The notes under the pieces are model-generated. The model was not told where the DNA came from. It did no database searches and saw only the letters and a list, made by a program, of their open reading frames with translations. From Siphonodentalium dalli (Eukaryota; Mollusca; Scaphopoda; Gadilida; Siphonodentaliidae): a DNA stretch of 64,000 bases. Made by a program: the position numbers and the translations under genes. The stretch covers positions 82,065,980 through 82,129,979 of the forward strand of contig CP136063.1 of NCBI GenBank assembly GCA_032622095.1, written 5' to 3'. The stretch's first letter is position 1. Each line of letters opens with the position of its first letter. Shown here piece by piece: positions 34,121-45,819 of the stretch.

Positions 34121-35350
34121 ATACAATATACAACTATCATGATGGGGGTCATTGAATGCGGCGCCACGCCAGCTACCTACAACATACTGGTTACGACCAA
34201 CTCGCCAACGGGAGCTTGCGTCAGCATAACCAGCCCAAACAACGGAGCGCCGATGTCTATTGAACTCATAGTACCACCAATGGGATCCGCGATGGCAACT
34301 CTTGACAACAGCCTCGTCCCAACGAGAGGTGTCATTGAAAGAAAAGGGATCTCGATATCTTCAAAAGATGAAATAGTTGTTTATGGAATGGTTAATTTCC
34401 TGCTCTCAAGTGGTTTGTATGCCGCTCTTGTTGATAATGAATTGGGGGAGAACTATTTCGTGTCAACGTGGCTTGATGCTCCACAATACGGCTCACAGAT
34501 TGTTATATCATCGGGCAGCGACAACAACGCGGTGCAAATCGAGTTTCTGTTACCAGTATCTGCCAATGTCATGTATAATGGTGTTTCATATCAATCTGGA
34601 GATATAATTAACATTGAGATGAACACATTTGATGTTCTCTACCTGTTCGCCAACTCAGATTTTACAGGGACTCATATAATGGCGAGTCAACCAATTGTTG
34701 TTGTAAGTGGCAACATCTGTGTTTATATAGATACAAACACGTGCGACATGGTTTTAGAACAGATGTCACCAGTTGAGCAATGGGAAACCGAGTACATGAC
34801 TGTGCACTTCCCATTTGGGGACAAAGATGATTACTATCAAGTTGTTGCCAGCGAAGCAGTCACGTCCGTTTCTGTTGACGGATCTGTGCAGTGGACAAGT
34901 TCATATGCAGGTGACATGAAAACATTCACCCTCCCTGTTAATGATTATCATACAATCACAGCATCGAACCTGATCATGGTAACCCTCTTCAGTCCAGGTC
35001 AAAGGTCGGATGGTCTCGGAGACGCATTCATGATGACGGTAATAGGACAGAACAGATACAAAAATGATTACAATTTCAAAACTGCGGACTGGACCGATGT
35101 CACTTATATAAGTTTTCTATCTGTCGTTGTTGACCAGTCAGACCTACCCGGGATGATACTAGACGGCCAGCCACTCACGACATACAGCGCCGCCACGAGA
35201 ACATATCCAGCCTCTCCCGAAGTCGTCTGCGTTGAGCTCGAGATCAATTCCGGTTCACACAGTTTGTATCACGAGAACAAAGCTGTGCATTTCGGGGCGT
35301 ACTTGTTTGGAATTGAGGACATGGAAGGAGTCGGGACAGTCATTAGATAG
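34121..35350 (+). CDS. PAN/IgGFc protein gene copy 1, exon 2 (IgGFc-binding-type domain)
   Basis: This 1230-nt exon opens in phase 0 after ...TTTGGTTTCAG and encodes 409 residues to a stop at 35348-35350; joined to exon 1 the protein is about 520 residues. It matches the IgGFc-binding protein N-terminal domain of FcgBP-like secreted mucosal proteins: a VYGMV strand phrase, LGENYFVSTW at about residues 219-228, a SGDI motif, DFTGTHI with a following VVVSG at about 291-308, and LEQMSPVEQWETEYM at about 323-337. Cysteines in NICV, TCDM and VVCVEL are shared with copy 2; two further N-terminal cysteines are not. Relative to copy 2, six codons are missing near the exon start, between repeats of CAATA(T), and about six extra residues occur near 232-258. 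It has no transmembrane segment or other domain. An internal ATG at 34139 could start a shorter leaderless product, which I think less likely. The role is inferred as extracellular, probably mucus or defence related. Confidence 0.82.
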   Translation: MQYTTIMMGVIECGATPATYNILVTTNSPTGACVSITSPNNGAPMSIELIVPPMGSAMATLDNSLVPTRGVIERKGISISSKDEIVVYGMVNFLLSSGLYAALVDNELGENYFVSTWLDAPQYGSQIVISSGSDNNAVQIEFLLPVSANVMYNGVSYQSGDIINIEMNTFDVLYLFANSDFTGTHIMASQPIVVVSGNICVYIDTNTCDMVLEQMSPVEQWETEYMTVHFPFGDKDDYYQVVASEAVTSVSVDGSVQWTSSYAGDMKTFTLPVNDYHTITASNLIMVTLFSPGQRSDGLGDAFMMTVIGQNRYKNDYNFKTADWTDVTYISFLSVVVDQSDLPGMILDGQPLTTYSAATRTYPASPEVVCVELEINSGSHSLYHENKAVHFGAYLFGIEDMEGVGTVIR

Positions 35351-36336
35351 ATTACATATTGAAATTGACAGACTTCTGCACTGTACAACCCAGAAACATG
35401 ACTTAGTGTTGCATATCGTCGGTGGACCATTTTGGCGCGATTCTTTTTATTGCATTTTCGGAATCTACGGGTTCTATTAAGTAAGTTCCTCATATAACTT
35501 GTCAATATTTCAAGTATAAATGCCATTTTTCGATGTTTATCGGGGAAATATTTTTGTGGTTTTAATTTTTATTTTCAAAACCGTTTCTGATGCGATAATT
35601 CTGATTGGAATGTTTTGAAGAAGAATGGTCTGATGGCGTATCCTCCTTATCCCGAGTGACAGAGACTTACGAAGCCGCGGGAATCGTCAAAACTAAAATG
35701 TCGTATAGACAAGAGACAAGAATCATAAAGTGTCGTACAACACAATCAAATCATGTTTTCTCATTAACTAGAAGATAATTGAATAGTTCCCGATAAATAG
35801 TCTCATAAACTATTTGGTTTTCCTGAGGTAATTGTACGACCTTTTAGAAGCCCACTGACGTGGTCATACTAAAAGCCCACCGTATTCGTTCGCACCAGAC
35901 CGCACCTCCCCCAGGGGGTCCGAGCGAGATGGGACATGCACCATCGTGCATAATTGACCTGTATGGCCCAAAGTTATAATCCCAAATCGATAGCTCGAGC
36001 GGAAACGGCACTGTTAACCCCTAACTTGCGGTCCGTTCGTCAGGTGCGCAGACCGCACCTCTACTGACTGTCTGACTACGGAAATGTTCATTATATCATG
36101 CAGCAAACACCCCTCTGCATCCATGTTCAATGTGGCAAATTGGTAGCTGTAGCGGAAGTGAATCAATTAACACATACGCTGCTATCGAATTCTCTATGAA
36201 TGTACGCAAATAAACGCCGAAAATAACACCCGCCGACAACACCACCGGACCGAGCGAGATGGGGCATGCATTATCGTGCAGAATAGACTTGTATGAACCA
36301 AATGTCAAATCTCCAAGTCTCCAAGAACCGGCACTG
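35351..36336 (+). other. 3' flank of gene copy 1 with repeat modules
   Basis: After the stop the sequence matches the 3' flank of copy 2 but lacks about 270 bp present there (47107-47366), including that copy's AATAAA. From about 35900 it contains modules with GGAAACGGCACTGTTAACCC, CATACGCTGCT and GACCGAGCGAGATGGG that recur at 36836-37210 and 47990-48690. No canonical AATAAA was found close to the stop. Confidence 0.55.
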
Positions 36337-36835
36337 TTAAAAGTACGGTTGGCCTTGGTGGTGGGTATCCTGTGAAAATATTTCCACCCGTCAAAAACCG
36401 CCACAAACAGAAAGAACAACAAAATGAAGACTTTGTCCGTATACAAATAAGAAATATCGCATAAACAGTATGTTATTGTCATATTTTTGACCATTGTTAT
36501 GTAAACAAAAGTATAAAAAGTAAATTTTCTGGTGTTTGTTTATATTATGATGGTAAACATAAAGAGCGTTCTTTGTGGGTGAATTCCTGATATGGAACGA
36601 ATAAAGAGTGTTTATGCCATTTGTGTGTGATTAGCCAGCAGCATTGTGTTGTCTTCTGTAACACAATCAGGCTCTTGCTTAGGTAAAATATAGTAAATCT
36701 TTATGATAACATGCTGTTTACGCGATGGTCATGGTATATATGAACGAAACTGTATGCGTTTTAATGTTATTTCTGTTTACGGTGATTGGAACAAATATGA
36801 ATATTTTCGACAACTAAGACCTCACGTGCCTTTAA
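36337..36835 (-). mobile_element. TTAA-inserted MITE family A, copy 3 (inverted)
   Basis: This minus-strand copy matches those at 2002 and 5322. It sits in GCACTG-TTAA...TTAA-CCCCTAAC, while the uninserted form GCACTGTTAACCCCTAAC is present at about 36009 and 48078. This directly shows a TTAA target duplicated on insertion. Confidence 0.9.
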
Positions 36836-37215
36836 CCCCTAACTTGCGGCCGGTTCCGCAGATACGCAAAATAAAAAAAGCACCGACAGTACCTCCCCGG
36901 GCTGCCTGGCCACGGAAATGGACATCACATCACACAAGGAATACCACAAACTCCAGGCAGAGTTATGTCCCATCGCTCCGCTGAGATATCACTGCCAATA
37001 CGGACATTTGGTAAGGATTTCTTACGTGTTCTTAGTTCTTATGTTTTTAGGATTAAAATTGTCGTAGAGGGCACTGCGTGGAGTTTGGGAATACCCTTCT
37101 GCATCCAAGGACGATCGGGCAAGTCGCTATCTGCATGTAGCGGCAATGAATATAATAACCCATACGCTGCTTTGAATTTACGCAAAAAACGTCGAAAATA
37201 ACACCAGCCGACAGC
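36836..37215. repeat. 3' flank repeat module, second unit of copy 1
   Basis: Continues the module after the MITE (CCCTAACTTGCGG, CATACGCTGCT, CGAAAATAACACC), with a further insertion at about 36925-37090 whose ends (ACCACAAACTCC and GGAGTTTG) are inverted. Confidence 0.55.
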
Positions 37216-37225
37216 ACAACAAAAA

Positions 37226-37805
37226 AAGCTCACGATTGAGAACACTCTTTATTTTCCTATACCAGAACCTGATAAGATCGTGTCAATGAGCACACTAAAG
37301 ATGGTGTATCTCTTCCCCGAATGCATAAATTACCAATTGTGTCAAGGAGCTTCTGTCGCTGGGACATTTATTCTCTACAACTATTTCATAAGAGGCATAA
37401 ATATAACATGGTACTGTGTTATATCTCCTATATATATTTCATATGAACCCGGACAGAAAAGGTGGCTATTTTAAAAATACATTACAACACTGTTTAGTTA
37501 AAAAATCTTTTTAAAAACACGTATAAATGAAATATGTGCAACATAAGATGTTTCTCTTGTGAGGTAATATAGCTGAAACGTGCACTGCAAAGGAGTTCCA
37601 TATATTGTTTGTTGTTGGAAATTCTGTCAGATAGGTATCTTTAACCGGTTCTGGTGATATTGACTCTCTAAAGGAAAAGGTTTAACAAGTTCTGATTTTT
37701 GTCAGGCCATTAAAAATTCAATAGAATCTCTTATAAAGAGCGTACATGCTTACGTCACCCCAACGTGGCAGACAATAAAGGGCGTTCTCAATCATGAGCT
37801 CTTGT
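37226..37805. mobile_element. Element with roughly 35-bp terminal inverted repeats
   Basis: GCTCACGATTGAGAAC at 37229 pairs with the complement GTTCTCAATCATGAGC at about 37784-37800, and the match extends into CTTTATT. The approximately 500-bp interior has no recognisable coding region. Confidence 0.55.
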
Positions 37806-37929
37806 GATCGATGTATTTCTCATAATTGTGTAGCTAATGGTGTGTGGATCTTCGCAATGATTGTCCAATACGACTGATGTTTAACCCTTTCTATACTAAA
37901 CGCATCATTAATGAGTAGTTATCCCAAAG

Positions 37930-37988
37930 AAAATGTTCAGATAATAAGTTCAACAAACGTTGTTGAATTTATTATCTAAACATTTCCC
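37930..37988. repeat. Palindromic repeat family C, copy 5
   Basis: AAATGTTCAGATAATAAGTT then CAACAAACGTTGTTG and the complementary arm; the most symmetrical copy in the window. Confidence 0.7.
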
Positions 37989-40394
37989 TCAATAAATAGG
38001 GCTCCCTCCTTCTGGAAATCTTTGACATTGATCCACCGTCACGTGACTTCAACTCCTCGTCGAAGAATTATTCCGTTCCCATAAATGATACACCGCTCTT
38101 TCGAAAATGCTATGTTTCTTTTATGTTCACTCTGGTGGAGTGGGTGGCTTCTGCAGATAAAAATCCAGACACGGAGGGGTGGGTGGGTATACATGTTGCA
38201 TCATTTTTATACGCCATTTAAAAAAAAGGTCGTATTATGTAATCAGTCTGTCCGTCCGTCCGTATGCCCGTCCGTGTTAACATTCATGTGAGCAATTATG
38301 GGCTATTTGTTTAGCCTAGCCCATCATTACGGGCTTATTAAAATAATGAGCTAAGCTCATAATTCCATCATAAATATTTGCGTCTGTCAGAACACAACTT
38401 GTGATATCCCCTGTACTAGTGTAAGTGTTGGAAATGAACAAATGCGCTGGGATTTGGCCATATATGGCAGAACAAATTAATGGGTCGCATGCCGACAGTG
38501 CAATAAAATTGTCTTTGACTTCGTGTCGACAGAGCTGAAGTGAAGGCTGCAACAGTTTCTGATATTTTCGGTAGATTCTTCCGGAATGTCTTGATCAGTA
38601 ACAGTCCATCGACTGCTGTACTCGCTGCAAGCATTGCATCTACCAATGATCTGAACAAGGGAGAATTTTATTGTTCATGTACAAAAGATTTCAATACTTC
38701 GTGGACACTTCTGGTCCACTGATGTCTCGTGTCTTGGCGGAATATATCTTTCTGTCACTATGTAATGACACAGTTGTTGAATAAAACCCTGTATGTATCG
38801 CTTGGGAGAGAAAAATAGCCATGAGCTCGAATATTATAATGACCTTTACAAATAAAGCCCAAGGAACACCGAAGGGCAAATAACGCGAAGTCATTACAAT
38901 ACGTCCACCACGTTCGAGGTGACGTGTGGGAAACATCTGAATTACAAGGTAACAAGACTCAACGCGACAACAGCCTGTCTGACCGTGATATCTCTTTCAT
39001 TTCATTTTGGGATTGACTATTTCGAGTAACAGGAACGGAACCAGGAACAGCTTCCGAGTAATAAGTGAATATTAGGAGTAACAGGAGCAAGACCAGATAT
39101 ATAAGCTCAATGTTCTCGCTTTTTACGCAATGAAACAATACATATTAAACATCATTCGAAAAGCATAGCATCTCCCTTTCATGAACATTGTAACATTTAA
39201 ACACTACTTTGAGAATTAAGCGTATGATTGGTCATGGACGTCGAGCGGTGAATCGACATTTAGCACACGAATAACGTAACAGATTCTTCGTAAGAAAGAT
39301 TTCTCGCAAATAACGCAATGTCACTGCCAAATATTTATAGAAATGGGAAGTGCGTCAATCACAGTACCCATTTCTGGCCCATAGGATGTTTTTTATTCAA
39401 CATATTTCTGAAAAACTTTGAATAGTTATTGACAACAGTTACTGTTCGGCGCGAATTTATCAAACACAGGAACAGATTCTTCGTCGAAAATCACATAATT
39501 TTCGCAACAAACACCGTCATAGATTACAGAACCGTTTTTTAATATCGAACTTCTACTCATGAAATTGCCACAAACTAGACATTGAACACGAACGTTGTCT
39601 TTCAAACGTCGAATTCGTAAGGTCATGCATGATTTTCCGATTGATTGTTTATTTGCATAATATTTACAAGCTTATGACAATGGTGATAGTAATAGTAATA
39701 AAACACTTATAGTATACAGGTGCGGCATGGCTAAGGTGTGTCGCCTTCCCGCCGCCCCCATAAACATATACAACACTGAAGTGGAAACTAAGAAAGTGAA
39801 ATGGTAAAATACAAAAGATGGAATGTAAATGGCTATAGACGAATAATGTATCCAAAGACTTTTGGGATGCACATAATGTGTGTTGATCAATACGAAATGG
39901 CTGTTTTCACGGGCTTATTACAACTGTGTCACAAATGATGAGATATGGCCGGGCTGTTTCAGACGCACGTTTTGCCAAAATGTCCTGGTAATTAAAATGG
40001 ATTTTCTCAAAATATTTCAGGAATTTCTTTGCGAAATTTGGTTCATGCGATTATTGTGACAAAATATTTATTTACAACCGAACCAATGGATATTATAGCC
40101 TCATTTACTTCACTTTTATGGCATGAAAAATATGTAAAATTTCACACTGTTCAGGTACCAAGAACGTCCGTAAAATAAATTGTTTTCAAAAGTGCAGTTT
40201 ATATATATCAATGCCATCATATCTGAAGATCATGAGAGTAGACTTAATTATTCTTCATTCGTGAAATTTAATGATTATTTTCCCATATATACCCATAAAT
40301 AACTTTCTATAATTGAGTATTTACATGTCTTGCCTGTTGATCAATGCAAAATTGAGCTGAGATGAGTTCTGTGTCATGGGTTCATAACCCATTT
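37989..40394. other. Unannotated sequence
   Basis: Several short frames (for example minus 38416-38658 and minus 39426-39626, the latter with a Cys-x2-Cys) lack recognisable domains or splice context. A CTGTCCGTCCGTCCG phrase is at 38248. No gene is supported. Confidence 0.4.
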
Positions 40395-42583
40395 AATAAA
40401 AATTTGTTTAGTCGCTGATTAGCACCAATCTTATAAATAATCATCTCCATGATATCAGGAGTGTAATTGTGTGGTATAAGGATGTCACAAGTGGGGCCAT
40501 TCGAGTCAGTGGTGCATAGATCGAGGTGAGAGGGACACAAAAGATTATAACAATATGTTTAGCACCGATTTCCACCAGATTGATACATATTCTTCTCCGT
40601 GATACGAGGAATCTAATCATGTGGTTTGATACCCCACATTGGTGCTCTTTGTGTGAGAGATATGGGGACCTTAAATTTGATACGAATTTGTATACTTCCC
40701 AATTTTCTCCAATTGTATATATTTGCATGTCCATAATGAGTCTAAATGTGTGGTTTAATGGTGACAAAAGTGGCACCGCTTGAGTCAGAAATTGTGACGG
40801 GAGGGTCACCAAAACTGATAACAAATATTTTTAGTACCAATTACCATCAAATCCATACACGTTCTTCAAATGATGCGAGGAATAAAATCGTACTGTCTGT
40901 CTTTCTGTCTGTCTGTCTGTCTGTGTTCTATATATAACGTCACGGTGTACAATCAGGATGGCAACAAGGCGGTCTAAGTGGGGTAACTTTTTACGAGGAA
41001 GATAATGGTGATGGTTAAAATTTTCTAAAGTGACGCTTTTGGTGTCAGGGGAAGAAAAGGGGGAAGGGTAGCAAAATTTAAAAAATATGTTGAAATAGTT
41101 TTGTCGCCGATTTTCACCAAACGCATATATAATCACTTCCGCGATGTGAGTCAGCGTTGCAGGGGGCATCAATAATTGATTTAATAAACTATTTTTAGCG
41201 CAGATTTGCGCCCAATTGATATATTATTCTTCTCCATGATACGAGGAATATAATCGTGTGATTGGGGGGGGGGGGGTCATAACTATGATAAGAATTTGTT
41301 TAGTTGCTGATTAACACCATGCATCCATCAGTCTAATGGACGTGGTTTAAATATGTCAAAAGTGGCGCCGTTAAAGTCATGCATGAGGATGACAGTTGCA
41401 CCAACGCTGATAGAAATATATTTAGCACTAATTTCCACCAAATTCATACACGTTCTTCTCTAATGAAACGATGAATTAAATCACATTTTGGTGTCGTTTG
41501 CAATTGGATCACGGATGGCGAGAGGATATGCACTATCATTGATAAGATTGCTATTCGCCTATATCCACCTATAAGTTATATATTATCTCACAGGCCATCT
41601 CCATATCGTTTTAAGGAGTTTTTGGCATTCAAATTTCACAATCTCGACAAATGGTGACCCAATTAAGTCACTTGAACAATTATATCTTCTCAACTGTCAT
41701 ATTTATATGGGGATGGGAATCAGGGCAATTTGAGAGACCTCGAACCGCCAGAGGATTGCATATTAGAATGGCTCATGTATATATTATAACACAATTGAGT
41801 ATGTTCATTCAATACAGTTTCCACAAAAAAAGCTACAATCTGTCAAGAGATATGGAAATGTATCGAAGGCCTGTTCAAAAATAGTGGTCACAGTGTGCAG
41901 TCAAATATATTTTCTTCTGAAATAAAGAAAACGCAGTCAGTAGCACATGACTTTTCAGGATCCTCCAATACTGACATCTGACAAGGGTGTATCTGCCCGA
42001 TACAGCGGACTTTTTAGAACAGATTCATCGACTAACATAAACAACTCAAAATCTCGCTCTGTGTCGGGCACATGTGGCTGATATACGTGCGCAGCAACAT
42101 TTCTTTTAAACTGATAATATTTAGCCAGTATATAGCACCATGAACAGAGGAGCACCTGGACATGTCTTTAAAACATCTGTATTTTAATGGAGATATGATA
42201 GCCAGGTGTCCCCGAGACCTTAGTCCAACCCACTGGAGTGATTGATACATCTCTATATATAAAACCCAATTATCGTCTTTTATTTTTGTTTATGATGTGA
42301 ATGTATCCTTTTATAACGTCTGAAGTATACGCAGTTGTAAATAAATAAATAAATATTTCTTTATTGGTGGAACGGATTAATCGCGATAAACAAAATGACA
42401 ATCAACAAGGTGAGCCATTACTTATATTCCATGACTGTATAGGAATCGTGTTTTGTGATGCTATTTGAATATACGGTTTATGAGAATACGTGTAACACTT
42501 TGGGCAAGAGTATTCTATATTCCCACAGCATGCAGAGGGTTTCAAATCACTTTAACCTGGGCAACGCCGGGTAACCCTGCTAG
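40395..42583 (+). mobile_element. Helitron-like element, 5'-truncated (family 1)
   Basis: The 3' end shows the hairpin CCTGG-GCAACG-CCGGG, eight bases, then CTAG followed by host T. The body shares the order of tandem units and distal unique sequence with 50462-53296 and 58171-61440 but lacks their 5' half. A (CTGT)n tract lies at about 40895-40925. No Rep/helicase is encoded, so it is non-autonomous. Confidence 0.75.
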
Positions 42584-42839
42584 TTAAAAATATAGCTCAA
42601 CATTATGATAATGAATTATCCTCCCATAGAGCTAAGATAAAAAGCTATTTGGTGATTGTAGTGTTGTATGAAATTATTAATTATGCTAGCAGTTCTTGGT
42701 ACCGAAATGGACAAAACAGAAAAATATTTTCAACCTCTCAAATGTATTCAATTCCATTGTTTTTATCGTCTCTTTATAATTGCTCACATTATATATACAT
42801 TATGATAATACATTATGTGAAATTCAAGATTTTTATCCA
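42584..42839. other. AT-rich spacer
   Basis: Nothing recognised between the Helitron end and the start of the duplicated block. Confidence 0.4.
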
Positions 42840-43262
42840 GATAGATCCATGAAGAGAAATTCTTTGTTGAAAATACTGATCTTGCCATTTGTGGCTGGTT
42901 TTTATGCAATATCATAATATATAACATGAAACCCATATTATACCATTAAATAGCCAATGCATATTTCCTTATCTCTCACTTGTTACATATCACATGTTAT
43001 CACGTCAACAAAATGACCATGCGTCTTTACATTGATTCAGGCGGTTAATACTATTTCGAAAAGCCAATACAAGACACGAAAATGGACACAAAAACAAAGA
43101 GGCAAATTGGGGGACTATATTTTCCGTCGCCAGACTCAGAGCGCGCAATACTGTCGTATACGGTTGTGCAGCGTCTCAATCAACGCTGTAAATAATGTAT
43201 GCATTTTGCAGCTTCTTTTAATGCTTAAAGCTCAAGTTTTTTCATGTGATATACAAGATATT

Positions 43263-43398
43263 CAACTCGTTATGTTGGGATATAAGATTTTATGAAACTC
43301 GTTTGATAAATTTGATTCACAACACGTCTACGACTCGTTGTGAATCAAATTGATCAAACTCGTTTCCTAAAATCTTATAATCCAACATAACGAGTTGG
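43263..43398. repeat. 136-bp palindrome specific to copy 2
   Basis: CAACTCGTTATGTTGGGATA on the left is mirrored by the complement ending CATAACGAGTTGG. Copy 1 (about 27179-27250) contains only the left arm and then runs on to CTTGAAGATGC, so the right arm is extra here, followed by about 90 bp of new sequence before the match resumes. Confidence 0.8.
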
Positions 43399-43707
43399 GA
43401 TCCTCCATATATACAACACTGGTGCTACCTACCTTTGCAGTCAAACCGGACCACCGATACCGCAATTCTCCGACAGGTCCACACTTGCCAGACTTGAAGA
43501 TGCGCTCAAATTAAAGTCCATTAACAGAATCAATGTTAAAACGCCTTGAGTACCTACTGGAAGGTTGAAACACGCACCCGGGGTAATCTCAAGGAAACGC
43601 CAATATTAGAATTCCTTTCCTGTGTAATGGAAGGTTGAATCTTTATATGCTCCTAGGAGCCCCCAAGGAAAAAACAATTTCCGGGATGCCATTATGACGT
43701 ACATTGG

Positions 43708-43865
43708 TAGGGAGGGCCTTATTCGTTCAGTTGGACGAGCTATAGGGGAGGGTTTTAACCGTTTAGTTGGGGAAATCGAGCTAAGGGAGGATCTTGTTTG
43801 TTTATAGAGTTAAGCGAAGGGTCTTATTCGTTGGTGTGAAATGTGGAGGTCTATTGTTCGTTTTG
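43708..43865 (+). promoter_or_regulatory. Upstream tandem repeats, candidate promoter region of gene copy 2
   Basis: The degenerate GGGAGGGYCTTATTCGTT repeats at about 43710, 43745, 43784, 43815 and 43846 match those upstream of copy 1 in number and spacing. The following 130 bp up to the ATG are also conserved. Function is inferred. Confidence 0.4.
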
Positions 43866-43994
43866 TGTTGGGCGTGGTATAGAGGGAATGATTCAGTTCG
43901 TTTTATGTTGAAATAATTAGTTGCCCACACCATCTCGTGTTCACAAATCGGTACGTGTAACCTAAAGTTGTGCACTTGCTTCGAAAAAACAAAG

Positions 43995-44315
43995 ATGGCC
44001 GGAGATTTCGCGAAGATTTCAATATTCTCAGCTCTGACACTGTTAACTCTTTTCGGAGCTAATGCAGAATATTTGAACGACAAGTTCCGTACCGTTAAGA
44101 AGACCTTTGGTGGTACGGGTTGTGGGTACCATGAGGAGATTCGTGCGCGGAGCCGTATTGGATGTAGCACTGCATGTGCACAACATGAACAATGCAACTC
44201 TGCCAACGCCATCAAGGACGACACCGGATATAGATGTGTGCTTTCAGCCTACCATACCAGCTTGAACTCGGACTCTCTCGTTGATTCGGAGAACTCGACA
44301 TACATGGAAAGAGAG
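43995..44315 (+). CDS. PAN/IgGFc protein gene copy 2, exon 1 (signal peptide + PAN-like domain)
   Basis: 321 nt, 107 codons, ending GAG before the donor GTCAGT in phase 0. The signal peptide ends after ANA at about residue 24. The PAN-like module keeps all five cysteines (43, 57, 61, 67 and 81) and the RCVLS phrase. Compared by eye with copy 1, 98 of 107 aligned residues are the same, and copy 2 lacks four residues (one Gly near the start, three in the Gly/Thr stretch before the first Cys). After the donor the two copies differ by a 1-nt indel (AAATGTTTATATG here against AAATGTTATATG), which would change a read-through C-terminus and supports splicing. It is inferred to join exon 2 at 45820. 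Confidence 0.72.
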
Positions 44316-45819
44316 GTCAGTATTAAATGTTTATATGAGAAATAAGAGATGTATTGTATCCATAAGATGCATTCAGGTTTCGAGGCTAATTATTTACAAA
44401 ACCTAATTTACGAGGTTCAGCATATGTTTACATTCATAGTGACGTGCGTGTGGACCTTTTACAACAATATCTCAATCGAGTTCGAAAACGAGGTTTGTCA
44501 GATTTTTAAACCTGAGTTACGGCCCTTGGTTTTGTCTAATTGTATTAGCAGTTATAACGCGATAACTTGAACAAACGTCAACCGATTCCATTCATATTGG
44601 GTGTATGGATCTTTCTCAACAATATTTCGATTGTGTTTGAAAACCAGGTTTGTCCTTTTTTTTTTTTTAACTGAGTTACGGTCCTTAGTTTGTCGATTTT
44701 TAAAAACAATTTTATGACCGCTAGGGTGATAACTTAATTGCACAAACGTCAACCGATTCCATTCATATAGGGTTTATGGATCTTTCACAACAATATTTTG
44801 ATTGAGTTAAAAAACCAGGTTTGACCGATTTGTATTTATTTGAGATAACACCCTTATTTCTGAGCTATGGTTCCTTAGTTTGTTAATTTTTGGTGATTCT
44901 TGGTCAGACAGATTCGCTTTTATGGGCCAAAAAACAAACAAACAAACAAATAAACTCGACGAGAGCCATCTTTGATGCGCAACCCTTGTTTGGTGTTGTA
45001 ACTGGATGCCAATACTCCTGAATACAAATTATAAATACGATTCTTCGGCACAGGCAAATACTATTCTCCTATACTTCCCACATAGAATTGGCCACTCTTT
45101 CGGTTGTTAGGCGATTGGATATTGACAATGACAATCACCAGACAATCTGGACAAATAAGGGCAATTAAACCACAAACTAAATTATCATGCAGAGGTTTTA
45201 CCCAAACATTACATTTTCAAGATTATGGAATGAAACCGAGACAGTGTTATTTAATCGCCTACATAATCATAACTATACATGTATATGTACATAATCCAAT
45301 ATTTTGATATTATAAATTCCGGTATTTCGATATTTAGTTATTAGCACCTCAACTTGAGGTTATGCCATTGGTAAATTACTTATTATATTGATAACGGGAT
45401 GACAGGAAGACAGACAATCCTGGTTATGCCACGCCCTCACAATAATTACACCTGTTTTTTTTTTAGTTATTATTGTTGCTAATTATTGTATGAATGAAAC
45501 ATACCATACCATGAATATGAATTCTTCTATACTTGAATTATTATTTCGTATGGCTGTCGTCTGCTTTTATTAATTGAACACCCGTCAAAATGAATAATGA
45601 ACCGTTCCAATGGATATTTTCATAACTGAATAGAGATACAATTTAGTATGGAAATGATTAAATTTATCGACACATTTGCACGTGTAACATACTTGTTGAA
45701 ATTTATCGGTTCCTAGTAAAGTGGTCACCTCGTCGCCACCCTACATGTATATAACGGTAGCTTCGCAAACCATTGAAGAAGTCCATGCCACAATTCAACG
45801 ACTAATACTTTCTTTTCAG
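44316..45819 (+). other. Inferred intron of gene copy 2
   Basis: 1504 bp from GTCAGT to ...CTTTTCAG, with CTAAT 18 nt before the acceptor as in copy 1. It contains a block at about 45030-45120 that matches copy 1's intron (TTCGG(C/T)ACAGG, CTTTCGGTTGTTAG-type phrases), showing that the introns are homologous. Confidence 0.62.
44420..44890. repeat. Tandem repeat, 173-bp period, about 2.5 copies
   Basis: AACGTCAACCGATTCCATTC occurs at about 44575 and 44748, each followed by TATGGATCTTTC, CAACAATATTT and AAAACCAGGTTTG. A partial third unit precedes them. This is intronic in copy 2 only. Confidence 0.75.

Larger units (their letters stand above)
26740..37210 (+). repeat. Segmental duplication, copy 1 (PAN/IgGFc gene block)
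   Basis: Blocks in the same order and orientation recur at 42840-48690: the upstream region (about 26740-27260), proximal repeats, exon 1, the start of the intron, a small intron block (about 31345-31440 against 45030-45120), the acceptor and exon 2, and 3' flank repeats. Copy 1 is larger because of transposon insertions and an internal duplication in its intron. Confidence 0.8.

Noticed and set aside
45721-45819. In-frame upstream extension of copy 2 exon 2 with its own start
   Set aside because: The matching part of copy 1 is not open in frame, and a good branch site and CAG acceptor lie between, so this is intron sequence.
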